Counted from the first letter of the stretch, positions 43,250 through 52,920 are shown. The stretch is DNA of 64,000 bases from CAVOEB01 sp965249645 (GCA_965249645.1 CBDFML010000012.1:1240001-1304000); one strand, 5' to 3'. Numbers and translations: made by a program. Notes: generated by a model not told the origin, from the letters alone.

Positions 43250-44503
43250 ATGACCGAGCTTCGCTCAGACTTCCTCAACGTCCTCGATCAACGAGGCTAC
43301 ATCCACCAGTGCACCGATCTCAAAGCTCTCGACGCGCTGGCGGCGGCGGGACCCATCACCGGCTATATCGGCTTCGACTGCACGGCTCCGTCGCTTCACG
43401 TCGGCAGCCTGGTGCAGATCATGATGCTGCGCTGGCTGCAGAAAACCGGGCACAAGCCGATCGTGCTCATGGGTGGCGGCACCACCAAGGTGGGCGACCC
43501 GTCGGGCCGGGACGAAACCCGCAAGCTGCTGGATGACGCGGCGATCGCCGCTAACATGGCGGGCATCCGGCAGGTGTTCGACGCTTTCCTCGGCTTTGGC
43601 GAGGGTGCGAACGACGCGGTCATGGTCAACAACGACGACTGGCTCTCAGGCCTCGACTACGTCGGCTTCCTGCGTGATTACGGCCAACATTTTTCGATCA
43701 ACCGCATGCTGGGCTTCGACAGCGTCAAGTTGCGGCTCGATCGCGAGCAGCCGCTGACCTTCCTGGAGTTCAATTACATGATCCTCCAGGCCTACGATTT
43801 TCTCGAGCTTGCCCGCCGCTCCGCCTGCGTGCTCCAGATGGGCGGTTCCGACCAATGGGGCAACATCATCAACGGGGTCGAACTCGGCCGGCGAATCGAC
43901 GAGCGCGCGCTCTACGGCCTGACGACACCGCTGATCACCACCGCCTCGGGCGCGAAGATGGGTAAGACTGCCCAAGGCGCCGTGTGGCTCGACCCCGCCC
44001 AGGTCAGCCCCTACGACTATTTCCAGTTCTGGCGCAACGTCGATGACGGCGACGTGGGGCGCTTCCTCAAACTGTTCACCGAGCTGCCGCTGGACGAGAT
44101 CGGCCGGCTGGAATCGCTCGACGGCGTGGAGCTGAATGAAGCGAAGAAGTTGCTCGCCCTCGAGGCCACCGCGATGCGCCACGGCCGCGACGCGGCCGAT
44201 GCCGCGCGCCGAACGGCGGAAGAAACCTTCGAGGCAGGCGGTGCCGGCGCAGATCTGCCGGTGGTCGAAGTTCCGGCCGGCGACCTCGACGCTGGCCTGG
44301 CCGCCTTCGAGCTGTTTCACCGGGCGGGGCTCGCCGCCACGAAGGGCGAGGCCCGTCGCTTGTGCCGTGACGGGGGCGCGCGGGTCAACGACGTGGCTGT
44401 GGATGACGAGATGCGCATGATCGGCCGTGCCGATCTCGACGCCGACGGCAAGATCAAGCTCTCCGCCGGCAAGAAGCGCCACGCGCTGGTCCGTCCCGCT
44501 TAG
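43250..44503 (+). CDS. tyrS: Tyrosyl-tRNA synthetase TyrS
   Basis: A 417-residue class I synthetase. The HIGH-equivalent is PSLHVGSLVQ, the tyrosine pocket includes YIGFDCTAPS and GGSDQWGNI, and the KMSKS-equivalent is SGAKMGKTAQGAVW. A C-terminal S4-like domain (AGLAATKGEARRLCRDGGAR) binds tRNA. It charges tRNA-Tyr. The stop overlaps the end of the convergent arfB gene by four bases. Confidence 0.96.
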   Translation: MTELRSDFLNVLDQRGYIHQCTDLKALDALAAAGPITGYIGFDCTAPSLHVGSLVQIMMLRWLQKTGHKPIVLMGGGTTKVGDPSGRDETRKLLDDAAIAANMAGIRQVFDAFLGFGEGANDAVMVNNDDWLSGLDYVGFLRDYGQHFSINRMLGFDSVKLRLDREQPLTFLEFNYMILQAYDFLELARRSACVLQMGGSDQWGNIINGVELGRRIDERALYGLTTPLITTASGAKMGKTAQGAVWLDPAQVSPYDYFQFWRNVDDGDVGRFLKLFTELPLDEIGRLESLDGVELNEAKKLLALEATAMRHGRDAADAARRTAEETFEAGGAGADLPVVEVPAGDLDAGLAAFELFHRAGLAATKGEARRLCRDGGARVNDVAVDDEMRMIGRADLDADGKIKLSAGKKRHALVRPA

Positions 44504-44925
44504 GAATCGTCGTCTTTCGGGGCTCCGCGCCGCTGCTTGACGACGCTCCGGCGCTTTTTCGCATCCACACGCTTCGCCCGCGCCGTGCGGCTGGGCTTGG
44601 TCGGCCGGCGAGGCCGTGGCGGCTCAGCGGCCCGGCGCAAGAGGGTGACCAAGCGTTCGAGAGCGTCCGCCCGGTTGCGTTCCTGGCTACGGGTTCGTTT
44701 GGCCTCGATCACGAGAATGCCGTCCACGGTCATGCGCCGTCCCGCTAGCCGTGCAAGCCGGGTCCGCACGTCGTCGGACAGGCCTCGGATACGGGCGACG
44801 TCGATGCGCAATTGGACGGCGGTCGCGACCTTGTTGACGTTCTGCCCGCCGGGGCCCGAGGCGAGCACAAAGCGCTCCTCGATATCGCGCTCGTCGATGG
44901 CGATGGTCTCGGTGATCCGGATCAT
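44500..44925 (-). CDS. arfB: Alternative ribosome-rescue factor ArfB (YaeJ)
   Basis: A 141-residue peptidyl-tRNA hydrolase that rescues stalled ribosomes. The GGQ loop lies in LASGPGGQNVNKVATAVQL. The C-terminal tail is Lys/Arg-rich (RPTKPSRTARAKRVDAKKRR), the part that occupies the mRNA channel. The length is right for ArfB and too short for RF1/RF2. It converges with tyrS and is followed upstream by the methyltransferase gene 37 bp away on the same strand. Confidence 0.92.
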   Translation of the reverse strand: MIRITETIAIDERDIEERFVLASGPGGQNVNKVATAVQLRIDVARIRGLSDDVRTRLARLAGRRMTVDGILVIEAKRTRSQERNRADALERLVTLLRRAAEPPRPRRPTKPSRTARAKRVDAKKRRSVVKQRRGAPKDDDS

Positions 44926-44962
44926 GCGCCCCTCCCCGGGACGCGCGCGGGCGAGAGCGCCC

Positions 44963-45820
44963 TCAGTCCTCGTACGGTTTCACGAACTTGAGGGTCATGC
45001 GGTCGCTCTCGCCGATGGCGAGGTATTTCTCGCGGTCCTCGTCGTCCAGGCGCAAGGTCGGCGGCAGGGTCCAGACGCCCTTGGGATAATCCTTGGTATC
45101 GAGCGGGTTGGCGTTGACTTCGGAGCGGCCCAGCCGCTCGAAACCGGCCGCCTCGGCGTAGGCGATGACCGCAGCTTCGGTGACGTAGCCCGGCGTAACG
45201 CCCGCCTCGGTGTCGGCGTAGGGATTGGCTCGGTGCTCGACGACGCCCAGGATTCCGCCGGGCTTGAGCGCGCGGTACATGGCGTCGAAGACGTCCTGGG
45301 CGTAGCTCCGGTTCTCCCAGTTGTGCACGTTTCGAAAGGTCAACACCCTGTCCGCCGAATCGGCCCGCGCGATGTTGTACGCGCCTTCGCCCAGCACGGT
45401 GACCCGCGCGTTGCCATAGAGCTCGGGGTGGGCGCGCAGCTTGGCGCCATACTCGGCGTTGGCGGTATTGTAATAATCGACGGCCGAATCCGTGACGAAC
45501 CCGGCAGCGATAAAGCGACCGTTCTCGTTCACGAAGGGGGCGATGATCTCCGTATACCAGCCGGCACGGCCGGGCCAGATCTCGACCACGGTCATGTCCG
45601 GCTCGATCCCGAACCACACCAGGGTCTCGACGGGATGGCGGTAGACGTTGCGCGCGGCATGGCCTTTGGCACGGTGTGACCCGGTGGCAAGCGCTCCAAG
45701 CTCGGCGCGCAGTGTATCGTTGTCGCTCTCAGCCCGAGCATTTTCCGGGATTGCAAGAAAACCGGCCACCAGCAATGCCAGCGCGCCGATCCGCCATCCG
45801 TTGGTGCAACCTGTCGTCAT
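44963..45820 (-). CDS. Exported SAM-dependent methyltransferase-like protein
   Basis: A 285-residue protein with an N-terminal signal sequence (WRIGALALLVAGFLAIPENARA) and a methyltransferase fold like COG4798. FGIEPDMTVVEIWPGRAGWYTEII contains the SAM-site-like acidic/glycine motif, described by its key block VEIWPGRAG. LKPGGILGVVEHRA and LDDEDREKYLAIGESDRMTL follow. SAM is not normally available in the periplasm, so the enzymatic activity of this family is doubtful. The gene is divergent from a DUF952 gene. Confidence 0.75.
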   Translation of the reverse strand: MTTGCTNGWRIGALALLVAGFLAIPENARAESDNDTLRAELGALATGSHRAKGHAARNVYRHPVETLVWFGIEPDMTVVEIWPGRAGWYTEIIAPFVNENGRFIAAGFVTDSAVDYYNTANAEYGAKLRAHPELYGNARVTVLGEGAYNIARADSADRVLTFRNVHNWENRSYAQDVFDAMYRALKPGGILGVVEHRANPYADTEAGVTPGYVTEAAVIAYAEAAGFERLGRSEVNANPLDTKDYPKGVWTLPPTLRLDDEDREKYLAIGESDRMTLKFVKPYED

Positions 45821-45881
45821 TGTTTCGCTCCCTTCCCTGGCTGTGCCTTGCGTTCGCCGCCGCCCAATCTAGACTGGCGTC

Positions 45882-46238
45882 ATGACGGCGAAACCGCCTC
45901 CCGCAATCTATCACATCTGCCAGCGCAACGAATGGAAGCGAGCGCAGGACGACGGGAGTTATTCGGGGTCGTCTCAGGATCGTGCAGACGGCTTCATCCA
46001 CTTTTCCGCACGCGACCAGGTCGAAGCGAGCGCGGCGAAGCACCGGGTAGGCCAGGACGGGTTGGTTTTGTTGGCGGTCAATTCGACGACGCTGGGCGAA
46101 GCACTGCGATGGGAAGCGTCACGCGGCGGTGCGCTGTTCCCCCACCTCTATGGCGAGTTGCCGCGTGGCGCGGTGATCGCCGTGCACGACCTTCCGCTGG
46201 CCGCCACGGGCAGGCACATCTTTCCCCAAGAGTACTAG
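45882..46238 (+). CDS. DUF952 family protein
   Basis: A 118-residue protein: AIYHICQRNEWKRAQDDGSY, then GFIHFSARDQVEASAAKH, VNSTTLGEALRWEAS and FPHLYGELPRGAVIAVHDLP, the pattern of DUF952. This family resembles glutathione-S-transferase-like or ADP-ribosyl-fold proteins, with no proven role. The last 10 bp separate it from the convergent ndufa12 gene. Confidence 0.85.
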   Translation: MTAKPPPAIYHICQRNEWKRAQDDGSYSGSSQDRADGFIHFSARDQVEASAAKHRVGQDGLVLLAVNSTTLGEALRWEASRGGALFPHLYGELPRGAVIAVHDLPLAATGRHIFPQEY

Positions 46239-46248
46239 GCAAGCTGCC

Positions 46249-46608
46249 TTATTCGGGCTGCCAGGGCTCGTAATCGCCCGTTGCCGGCGCGCGGCGGCCG
46301 CCTGCCAGCGCATGGCCCGGCGGACGGTAGGCCTGCGCCGTGCCCGTGAGGTTAGGCTGATGAGGCTGTTGCCAGGCATGGCGAGGCAGCGGCTGCTCAC
46401 TGGGCGGGGCGTCGGTCAGATGGTGCAGCCAGGCATGCCAGTCCGGCGGCACGCTCGACGCCTCGTCCGCGCCCTTGTAAATCACCCAGCGCTTTTCCGA
46501 CATACCCAGCCGGCGCTGGGCGCGGCAGTAATAGCGGTTGCCGAACTCGTCGCTACCGACGAGATGGCCGTTGAACAGGGTGTAAAGCCGGGTTCCGAGG
46601 GTGGTCAT
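46249..46608 (-). CDS. NADH:ubiquinone oxidoreductase NDUFA12 (B17.2) family subunit
   Basis: A 119-residue homologue of the mitochondrial complex I accessory subunit NDUFA12, found mainly in Alphaproteobacteria. GTRLYTLFNGHLVGSDEFGNRYY, described by key block VGSDEFGNRYY, KRWVIYKGADEASSVPPDWH and HLTDAPP are the family motifs. The C-terminus is Pro-rich. The start MTTLGTRLYT is chosen by family alignment; the frame is open for another 21 codons. Confidence 0.9.
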   Translation of the reverse strand: MTTLGTRLYTLFNGHLVGSDEFGNRYYCRAQRRLGMSEKRWVIYKGADEASSVPPDWHAWLHHLTDAPPSEQPLPRHAWQQPHQPNLTGTAQAYRPPGHALAGGRRAPATGDYEPWQPE

Positions 46609-46779
46609 GAATAATTCCCAAAATTTGGCCGCGCCGGGTAAACGCGCGGGCCAAGCGGCGTCATAATGCACAGCACCCGGCCCGGCGTCCAGTTCGCGCT
46701 TCGCCGCGGCGGCACAAATTTGGCACCGGAAAACGAGCGCTGCTATATTTAGGAGACGTATAGCCGGGAGGATGGATCG

Positions 46780-47754
46780 ATGAACGACGTAGCGCGGGCC
46801 TCGGTGCCCTCAGACAGACCTGTCGTGCTCGATTGCGGCATGGGCAGTGAGATCACGTGGCGCGGCATCGAGAACCGCGAAGACATCTGGTCGACCAACG
46901 CACTGATGGTGGCCCCCGAGGTTGTGCGTCAGATCCATATCGACTGCATCCGTGCGGGCGCCGATGTCATCATTATAGACACCTACTCTGTCGTGCGTTC
47001 CTATTTGGCGCTTGCAGGCATCGAAGATCGCTTCGAAGAGCTGAGCCGGACGGCAAGCCGGCTCGCCAACGAGGCGCGTGAAGAAGCTGGGCGCGAGGGC
47101 GTGCTGATCGCCGGCTCGCTCGCGACGTTGCACAACACCATGAACCCGAACGCGGTGGAACCGTACGCCGTGATCCGCCCGCTCTATCAGGAAGCCGCGG
47201 AGTTGCTGGCGCCCCACGTGGACCTGATCGTCTGCGAGACCATGCAAAACGCCCGGGAGGCGCGGGCTGCAGCGCTTGCCGGCTGCTCCACGGGTCTGCC
47301 CGTCTGGGTTTCCTGGACCCTTGCCGACGACGCCTCGGGCCTGATCCGCAGCGGCGAATCCATCGACGAGGCGGCGGCCGCGATCGCCGACCTGCCGGTC
47401 TCGGCCCTGCTCGCGAACTGCTGCTGGCCTGAAAGTGTGACCGCCGCGATGCCGTCGCTTGCCGCCCAGAACGGTATGCTGGCCGGCGGCTATGCGAATT
47501 GCATTACGCACATACCCAACCAGGGCGACTGGCTGATGCACGGCGACAAGGAAACCGACAGCCTCTATGACGGCCTGATGCCCCTGCGCGGCGATCTCGG
47601 GCCCACCGCCTTCGCCGAACACGCCCAGCACTGGCTCGACGCCGGCGCCGATATTGTCGGCGGCTGCTGCGGCACCGGTGCGGGACATGTGGCACGGATG
47701 TGCGAGCTCCACCGCAGCGCGGACACGTCAGCAGCAGTCTTGCCGGCGGCGTAG
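46780..47754 (+). CDS. Homocysteine S-methyltransferase family protein
   Basis: A 324-residue barrel methyltransferase. The zinc cysteines are in ALLANCCWPES and GGCCGTGAGH, the start LDCGMGSEITWRG and IIDTYSVVRSYLALAG-like block fit the family. It would transfer a methyl group to homocysteine, from S-methylmethionine, betaine or another donor. GGGAGG precedes the ATG. It stands alone before a 560-bp gap. Confidence 0.88.
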   Translation: MNDVARASVPSDRPVVLDCGMGSEITWRGIENREDIWSTNALMVAPEVVRQIHIDCIRAGADVIIIDTYSVVRSYLALAGIEDRFEELSRTASRLANEAREEAGREGVLIAGSLATLHNTMNPNAVEPYAVIRPLYQEAAELLAPHVDLIVCETMQNAREARAAALAGCSTGLPVWVSWTLADDASGLIRSGESIDEAAAAIADLPVSALLANCCWPESVTAAMPSLAAQNGMLAGGYANCITHIPNQGDWLMHGDKETDSLYDGLMPLRGDLGPTAFAEHAQHWLDAGADIVGGCCGTGAGHVARMCELHRSADTSAAVLPAA

Positions 47755-47944
47755 CGCGAAACCGATTCGTCGGTCAGTCCGGCGAGTTTCGACACCCGAA
47801 AGATGCCCTCGCCGGGTTTCAGGACCCCGCACCATGGGGCCCCCGACAAAAAAATTTGGCGTCCCGATCGAACTTTGGCCGATCCGGTGTCGCGTCAAAA
47901 AATGACTGCCTCGCAAGCCTCTGGATTTCTGCGTTGATCAAGCC

Positions 47945-47953
47945 TGTGGATAA
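47945..47953 (-). promoter_or_regulatory. Perfect DnaA box
   Basis: TGTGGATAA is the exact reverse complement of the consensus TTATCCACA. It lies about 370 bp upstream of nrdJ, 32 bp from a second, near-consensus box. Confidence 0.55.
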
Positions 47954-47984
47954 CCTTCACAAGTGTCTGTAACGAAAGCTTTAT

Positions 47985-47993
47985 TTTTCCACA
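47985..47993 (+). promoter_or_regulatory. Near-consensus DnaA box
   Basis: TTTTCCACA differs from TTATCCACA at one position and faces the other box. It precedes the AT-rich tract. The pair could control nrdJ, as DnaA does for nrdAB in E. coli, or belong to a replication origin. Confidence 0.4.
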
Positions 47994-48313
47994 GGCCAGA
48001 AGTTTCTCAACTTGAGAACACAAACATAAATCGTTGATTTAATTATATTTTATATGTTTTCCTGCGAAGGCAGCAGGTCGACACAGACCACCACAAGATC
48101 GGGTAGACTGTCACAGTTTCGCCGCAATATCCTGTTGACAAGTTCCGGCGCTCAGAGGAACCTCCAAAACTGGACGAACGACGACAAGACCTAGTGGTTT
48201 TGCGTCATTGTAACGCAATATATGGAGATCGGATCGGACGTTTCAACGGATATACGTGCAACGAAAAGCACAAAAATCCGAGGAAATATCAGGGGTCGCA
48301 GCAGGGGGCGTTG

Positions 48314-51300
48314 ATGCGGATTGCTCGTTTCTTTACTCGTGAGGGGACCTCACCCTATGACGGAATCGAGTTCCGCACAGCGTTGAGCGAGATCAAGAAC
48401 CCAGACGGGTCGGTGGTTTTCGAGCTGGACGACGTCGAAGTCCCGGCAAGCTGGTCGCAGGTCGCCTGCGATGTCCTTGCCCAAAAATATTTCCGCAAAA
48501 CGGGCATTCCAACCCACATGAAGCGAGTCGCCGAGGAGAAGGTTCCCGAATGGCTTCAACGCCGGGTACCCGACAGCGAAGCGTTGGACGCACTCGACGA
48601 GGCCGAGCGCTACGGCGGCGAAACGAAGGCAACCCAGGTGTTCGATCGGCTGGCCGGAACCTGGACCTACTGGGGCTGGAAGAGCGGATACTTCGATACC
48701 GAGGCTGACGCCCGGGCGTTCTTCGACGAGCTTTGTTACATGCTCTGCCACCAGATGAGCGCGCCCAATTCACCCCAATGGTTCAACACCGGACTGCACT
48801 GGGCCTACGGCATCGACGGACCGGCCCAGGGACATCACTATGTCGACCCCGAGAGCGGCGAACTGACCCTCTCCGCGTCGGCCTACGAGCACCCGCAGCC
48901 CCACGCCTGCTTCATCCAGAGCATCAACGACGATCTCGTCAACGAGGGCGGCATCATGGATCTGTGGGTCCGCGAGGCGCGCCTGTTCAAGTACGGCTCG
49001 GGCACGGGCACCAATTTTTCGTCGGTGCGCGCCGAGGGCGAGCCGCTTTCGGGCGGCGGACGGTCTTCCGGCCTGATGAGCTTCCTCAAGATCGGCGACC
49101 GCGCCGCGGGCGCGATCAAGTCGGGCGGCACGACACGGCGCGCGGCGAAAATGGTCATCTGCGATATCGATCACCCCGACATCGAGGAGTTTATCTCCTG
49201 GAAAGCGGTCGAAGAGCAGAAGGTGGCCGCACTGGTCGCCGGCTCGAAGCTTGCGCAACGCCATATAAACGAGGTCATGGGGGCCTGCCAGATGGGCAGC
49301 GGCGATGCGCGCTTCGATCCCAAGCAGAACGACACGCTCAAGCGGGCGATCAAGGCGGCCCGTCACAGCATGATTCCCGACAGCTATATTCAGCGGGTGC
49401 TGCAGTTCGCCCGCCAGGGCTACACGGAAATCGAGTTCAAGACCTACGACACCGACTGGCAGTCGGACGCCTACCTCACGGTCTCGGGCCAGAACTCCAA
49501 CAACTCGGTGCGCGTGAACGACGATTTCCTCGGGCGTGTCCTGGCCGGTGAGGACTGGTCGCTGATCCGGCGCAAGGACCGCTCCGTCGACCGAACCGTG
49601 AACGCGGCCGACTTATGGGAGCAGGTCGCCCATTCAGCCTGGTCGTCTGCGGATCCAGGCATCCAGTTCGATACCACCATCAACGACTGGCATACCTGCC
49701 CCAATTCGGGCCGAATCAACGCGTCGAACCCGTGCTCGGAATACATGTTTCTCGACGACACGGCGTGTAATCTCGCATCGCTGAACCTCAAAACGTTCCA
49801 GGACGACGAAACCGGCGAGTTCGACATCGCCGCCTACGAACACGCGGTTCGGTTATGGACGGTGGTGCTCGAGATCTCGGTCACGATGGCCCAATTTCCG
49901 TCGCGCGAGATCGCGCTGCGGAGCTATGCTTTCCGTACACTCGGTCTCGGCTTCGCCAACATCGGTGGTCTGTTGATGTCATCGGGCCATGCCTACGACA
50001 GCGACAAAGGCCGCGCAATCTGCGGCGCGCTTTCGTCGATCATGACCGGCGTCTGCTATGCCACCTCGGCGGAATTGGCCAAGGAACTCGGAGCCTTCCC
50101 CGGCTACGGCGAGAACAGTGACGCCATGCTTCGGGTCATCCGAAACCATCGCCGCGCCGCACATAGCGAAACCGAAGGCTATGAGATGCTCTCCACCTTG
50201 CCCGTGCCGCTCGATGCGGACAATTGCCCCGATTCCCGGATGATCGAAGCGGCACGCCGGGCCTGGGACGAGGCCCTTGAACTGGGTGAGGCTCATGGCT
50301 ACCGCAACGCCCAGACCACGGTGATTGCGCCGACCGGCACCATCGGCCTGGTGATGGATTGCGATACCACGGGCATCGAGCCGGACTTCGCGCTGGTCAA
50401 GTTCAAGAAACTGGCGGGTGGCGGTTATTTCAAGATCATCAATCGCTCGGTGCCCGAGGCGCTGACAAGCCTTGGCTACGACGCGGAGCAGATTGACGCC
50501 ATCGTGCGCTACGCGGTCGGTCGGGGCACCCTGAAAGATGCCCCGGGAATCAACCATAAATCGTTGACGGAAAAAGGCTTTCCGGCTTTCGTTCTGGACA
50601 AGCTGGAAGATGGCCTGAAGCATGCCTTCGAGATCAAGTTCGCCTTCAACAAATGGGCGCTGGGCGAAGAATTCTGCATCAACGAGCTAAACTTCACGCA
50701 CGAGCAGCTCAACGACATCTCCTTCGACATGCTCCAGGAACTCGGCTTTTCCAGGGGCGAGATCGAGGCTGCCAATATTTACTGCTGCGGCGCGATGACC
50801 CTCGAGGGCGCGCCCCATGTCAAGGACGGGCACCTGGCGGTGTTCGACTGCGCCAACGCCTGTGGCCGCCTCGGCACCCGCTACCTCTCAGTCGACAGCC
50901 ACATCCGTATGATGGCCGCCGCACAGCCCTTTATCTCGGGCGCGATCTCCAAGACCATCAACATGCCGGCGAATGCCAGCGTGGCGGATTGCAAAGACGC
51001 CTATCTGCTGTCCTGGCGGCTCGCCATCAAGGCCAACGCCCTCTATCGCGACGGCTCCAAGCTTTCCCAACCGCTCAGCGCCGCGCTGATCGACGACGAC
51101 GATTTCGAAGCGACCATCGAGGAAGAGGAACGTGTCCCGGCCCGCGTGGCCGACGTGGTCGAGCGGATCGTCGAGCGCGAGGTCGCCGCCGGACGCAACC
51201 GCCTGCCCCAACGCCGCAAGGGCTACACCCAGAAGGCGGTCGTGGGCGGGCATAAAGTCTATCTCCGGACCGGCGAATACCAGGAGGGCGGCCTGGGCGA

Positions 51301-51967
51301 AATCTTTATCGATATGCATAAAGAGGGTGCCGCCTACCGCAGCCTGATGAACAATTTCGCTATCGCCATTTCGATCGGGCTGCAATACGGCGTGCCGCTC
51401 GAGGAATTCGTCGAGGCCTTCACCTTCACGCGTTTCGAGCCTTCGGGCATAGTCGAGGGCAACGAATCGATCAAGATGGCGACGTCGGTGATCGACTACA
51501 TCTTCCGCGAGCTCGCGATTTCCTATCTGGGGCGCAACGATCTCGCGCATACCCAGCCCGCCGACCTCACGCCCGACAGCCTGGGCGGCGGCTCCGCCGA
51601 TAAGGAAGCCGCACGCGGCAGTGCCGGAAGGCGCGAGGATCTGGTTGCCGCCATGCGGCCCTACGTCAGCAACGGCTATGTGCGGAGTAACCTCCAAGTG
51701 GTCAACGGTGGCAAGGCGCTGGCCACCGTCGAAACCGCCTCCGCGGTTGCGGCCGAGACGGCGGCGGCTGCCGTCGTCGAACGCACGCTGGTCGCGTCGA
51801 GCACGACGGTCGCCCTCGCCCTTGACGAAGGCATCGAAGACGTCCGCCATGCACGAATGAAAGGATACGAAGGGGATCCCTGCACCGAATGCGGCAACTT
51901 CACGCTGGTGCGCAACGGGACCTGTCTGAAATGCGACACTTGTGGCGCTACCAGTGGCTGTTCTTGA
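48314..51967 (+). CDS. nrdJ: Adenosylcobalamin-dependent (class II) ribonucleotide reductase NrdJ
   Basis: A 1217-residue class II reductase that makes deoxyribonucleotides without oxygen dependence, using adenosylcobalamin as radical source. The redox Cys partner is in QPHACFIQSINDDL, the active-site block is NASNPCSEYMFLDDTACNLA with Asn, Cys and Glu, and the ATAPTGTIG-like VIAPTGTIGLVMD is present. The C-terminal tail CTECGNFTLVRNGTCLKCDTC, described by its CxxC pairs, reduces the active site and may bind zinc. The start MRIARFFTREG is chosen after GGGGGCG; the frame is open for 40 more codons. A strong terminator follows. Confidence 0.95.
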   Translation: MRIARFFTREGTSPYDGIEFRTALSEIKNPDGSVVFELDDVEVPASWSQVACDVLAQKYFRKTGIPTHMKRVAEEKVPEWLQRRVPDSEALDALDEAERYGGETKATQVFDRLAGTWTYWGWKSGYFDTEADARAFFDELCYMLCHQMSAPNSPQWFNTGLHWAYGIDGPAQGHHYVDPESGELTLSASAYEHPQPHACFIQSINDDLVNEGGIMDLWVREARLFKYGSGTGTNFSSVRAEGEPLSGGGRSSGLMSFLKIGDRAAGAIKSGGTTRRAAKMVICDIDHPDIEEFISWKAVEEQKVAALVAGSKLAQRHINEVMGACQMGSGDARFDPKQNDTLKRAIKAARHSMIPDSYIQRVLQFARQGYTEIEFKTYDTDWQSDAYLTVSGQNSNNSVRVNDDFLGRVLAGEDWSLIRRKDRSVDRTVNAADLWEQVAHSAWSSADPGIQFDTTINDWHTCPNSGRINASNPCSEYMFLDDTACNLASLNLKTFQDDETGEFDIAAYEHAVRLWTVVLEISVTMAQFPSREIALRSYAFRTLGLGFANIGGLLMSSGHAYDSDKGRAICGALSSIMTGVCYATSAELAKELGAFPGYGENSDAMLRVIRNHRRAAHSETEGYEMLSTLPVPLDADNCPDSRMIEAARRAWDEALELGEAHGYRNAQTTVIAPTGTIGLVMDCDTTGIEPDFALVKFKKLAGGGYFKIINRSVPEALTSLGYDAEQIDAIVRYAVGRGTLKDAPGINHKSLTEKGFPAFVLDKLEDGLKHAFEIKFAFNKWALGEEFCINELNFTHEQLNDISFDMLQELGFSRGEIEAANIYCCGAMTLEGAPHVKDGHLAVFDCANACGRLGTRYLSVDSHIRMMAAAQPFISGAISKTINMPANASVADCKDAYLLSWRLAIKANALYRDGSKLSQPLSAALIDDDDFEATIEEEERVPARVADVVERIVEREVAAGRNRLPQRRKGYTQKAVVGGHKVYLRTGEYQEGGLGEIFIDMHKEGAAYRSLMNNFAIAISIGLQYGVPLEEFVEAFTFTRFEPSGIVEGNESIKMATSVIDYIFRELAISYLGRNDLAHTQPADLTPDSLGGGSADKEAARGSAGRREDLVAAMRPYVSNGYVRSNLQVVNGGKALATVETASAVAAETAAAAVVERTLVASSTTVALALDEGIEDVRHARMKGYEGDPCTECGNFTLVRNGTCLKCDTCGATSGCS

Positions 51968-52008
51968 CGACCGTTCATCTCCCGCGGTCATTGGCCACTG
52001 GCACTCAT

Positions 52009-52038
52009 GGGGCGCGTGCAACACGCGCCCCTTTTTTT
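52009..52038 (+). terminator. Intrinsic terminator after nrdJ
   Basis: A perfect 10-bp stem, GGGGCGCGTG with CACGCGCCCC, a 3-nt loop, and a run of seven T. It begins 41 bp past the nrdJ stop codon. Confidence 0.92.
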
Positions 52039-52170
52039 CTTCCTCCCCTCCTCTGGCCCGACTTATCCGGGGCAGCGCGCCACCTGCTGGGTCCAGCGTT
52101 GAGGAATTGGACGTTTTACATCAAATAACTCTCTGAGGCGACTTATTTTTTTGCTCGAGACCTGGATTTC

Positions 52171-52896
52171 GTGACCGCCCTCGACCTGACTCGCTTCAAG
52201 GCTCTGACCTTCGATTGCTACGGCACCCTGATCGACTGGGAGGCGGGCATTTTGGGCGCGCTCGAGCCTTGGGCGGAGCGCCACGGCGTAGCGCTTCGTG
52301 GCGACGCTCTGCTCGACGCCTTCGCTCGGGTGGAATCCGCGATACAGAAGGCCGCGCCCGGCAAGCTTTATACGGATGTTCTGCACGACGTGTCGCTCGC
52401 ACTGGCCCGGTCAAACGGTCTGCCAGCGCAAGACGACGAGGCCCGCGGGTTTGCCGCGTCGATCTCCGACTGGCCCGCCTTTTCCGATAGCGCGGACGCA
52501 CTCGGCTATTTAAAGCAGCATTATGCGCTGGTCATCCTGTCCAACGTCGACCGGACCTCCTTCGTCCACAGCAACGCGAAGCTCGGGGTCGAGTTCGACC
52601 TGATCGTTACCGCCGAGGACGTCGGTTCATACAAGCCGAACCCGGCGCATTTCGAGCGCGCCTTTGCCGGTCTCGCCGCCCGGGGGATAACCCGGGCCGA
52701 GATCCTCCATGTGGCGCAGAGCCTGTTCCACGACATTGCCCCGGCGAACCGCCTCGCTCTGCCGAGCGTCTGGGTCGATCGGCGACACGACCGGCCCGGC
52801 GCCGGTGCGACCCCGCCGAGCGACGCAACTCCCGACCTGCGCGTTACGTCGCTGGGCGAACTGGCCCGGCTTCACCGCGCCCAGACGAGCGGCTGA
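52171..52896 (+). CDS. Haloacid dehalogenase, type II (HAD superfamily)
   Basis: A 241-residue HAD hydrolase. The nucleophile motif is ALTFDCYGTLIDWE, the second motif is LVILSNVDRTSF, and motifs III/IV are in GSYKPNPAHFERAF and LFHDIAPANRLALPSVWVDR. The helical cap fits type II haloacid dehalogenases, although many such proteins act on other small phosphates. The start is a GTG; no ribosome-binding site stands out. It converges with aspS. Confidence 0.85.
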   Translation: MTALDLTRFKALTFDCYGTLIDWEAGILGALEPWAERHGVALRGDALLDAFARVESAIQKAAPGKLYTDVLHDVSLALARSNGLPAQDDEARGFAASISDWPAFSDSADALGYLKQHYALVILSNVDRTSFVHSNAKLGVEFDLIVTAEDVGSYKPNPAHFERAFAGLAARGITRAEILHVAQSLFHDIAPANRLALPSVWVDRRHDRPGAGATPPSDATPDLRVTSLGELARLHRAQTSG

Positions 52897-52920
52897 CCGC
52901 CTGGCGTCGGCAAGGCCTGC

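Larger units (their letters stand above)
47755..48313. other. Gap before nrdJ with DnaA boxes and an AT-rich block
   Basis: A 559-bp stretch without a gene. It holds two DnaA-box-like sequences in opposite orientation, an inverted repeat at 48004-48018 (TTCTCAA C TTGAGAA) and an AT-rich tract at about 48020-48060 including TTAA-N7-TTAT (a CtrA-like site with one mismatch). No cobalamin riboswitch core was recognised despite the B12-dependent gene downstream. Confidence 0.5.

Noticed and set aside
48210..48235. ACGCAATATATGGA as an NrdR box
   Set aside because: It only partly resembles the palindromic NrdR consensus and has no partner site at the usual spacing.
47755..48313. A cobalamin riboswitch before the B12-dependent nrdJ
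   Set aside because: I could not find the conserved B12-box core or a matching set of stems. NrdJ uses B12 but its gene is not normally riboswitch-controlled.
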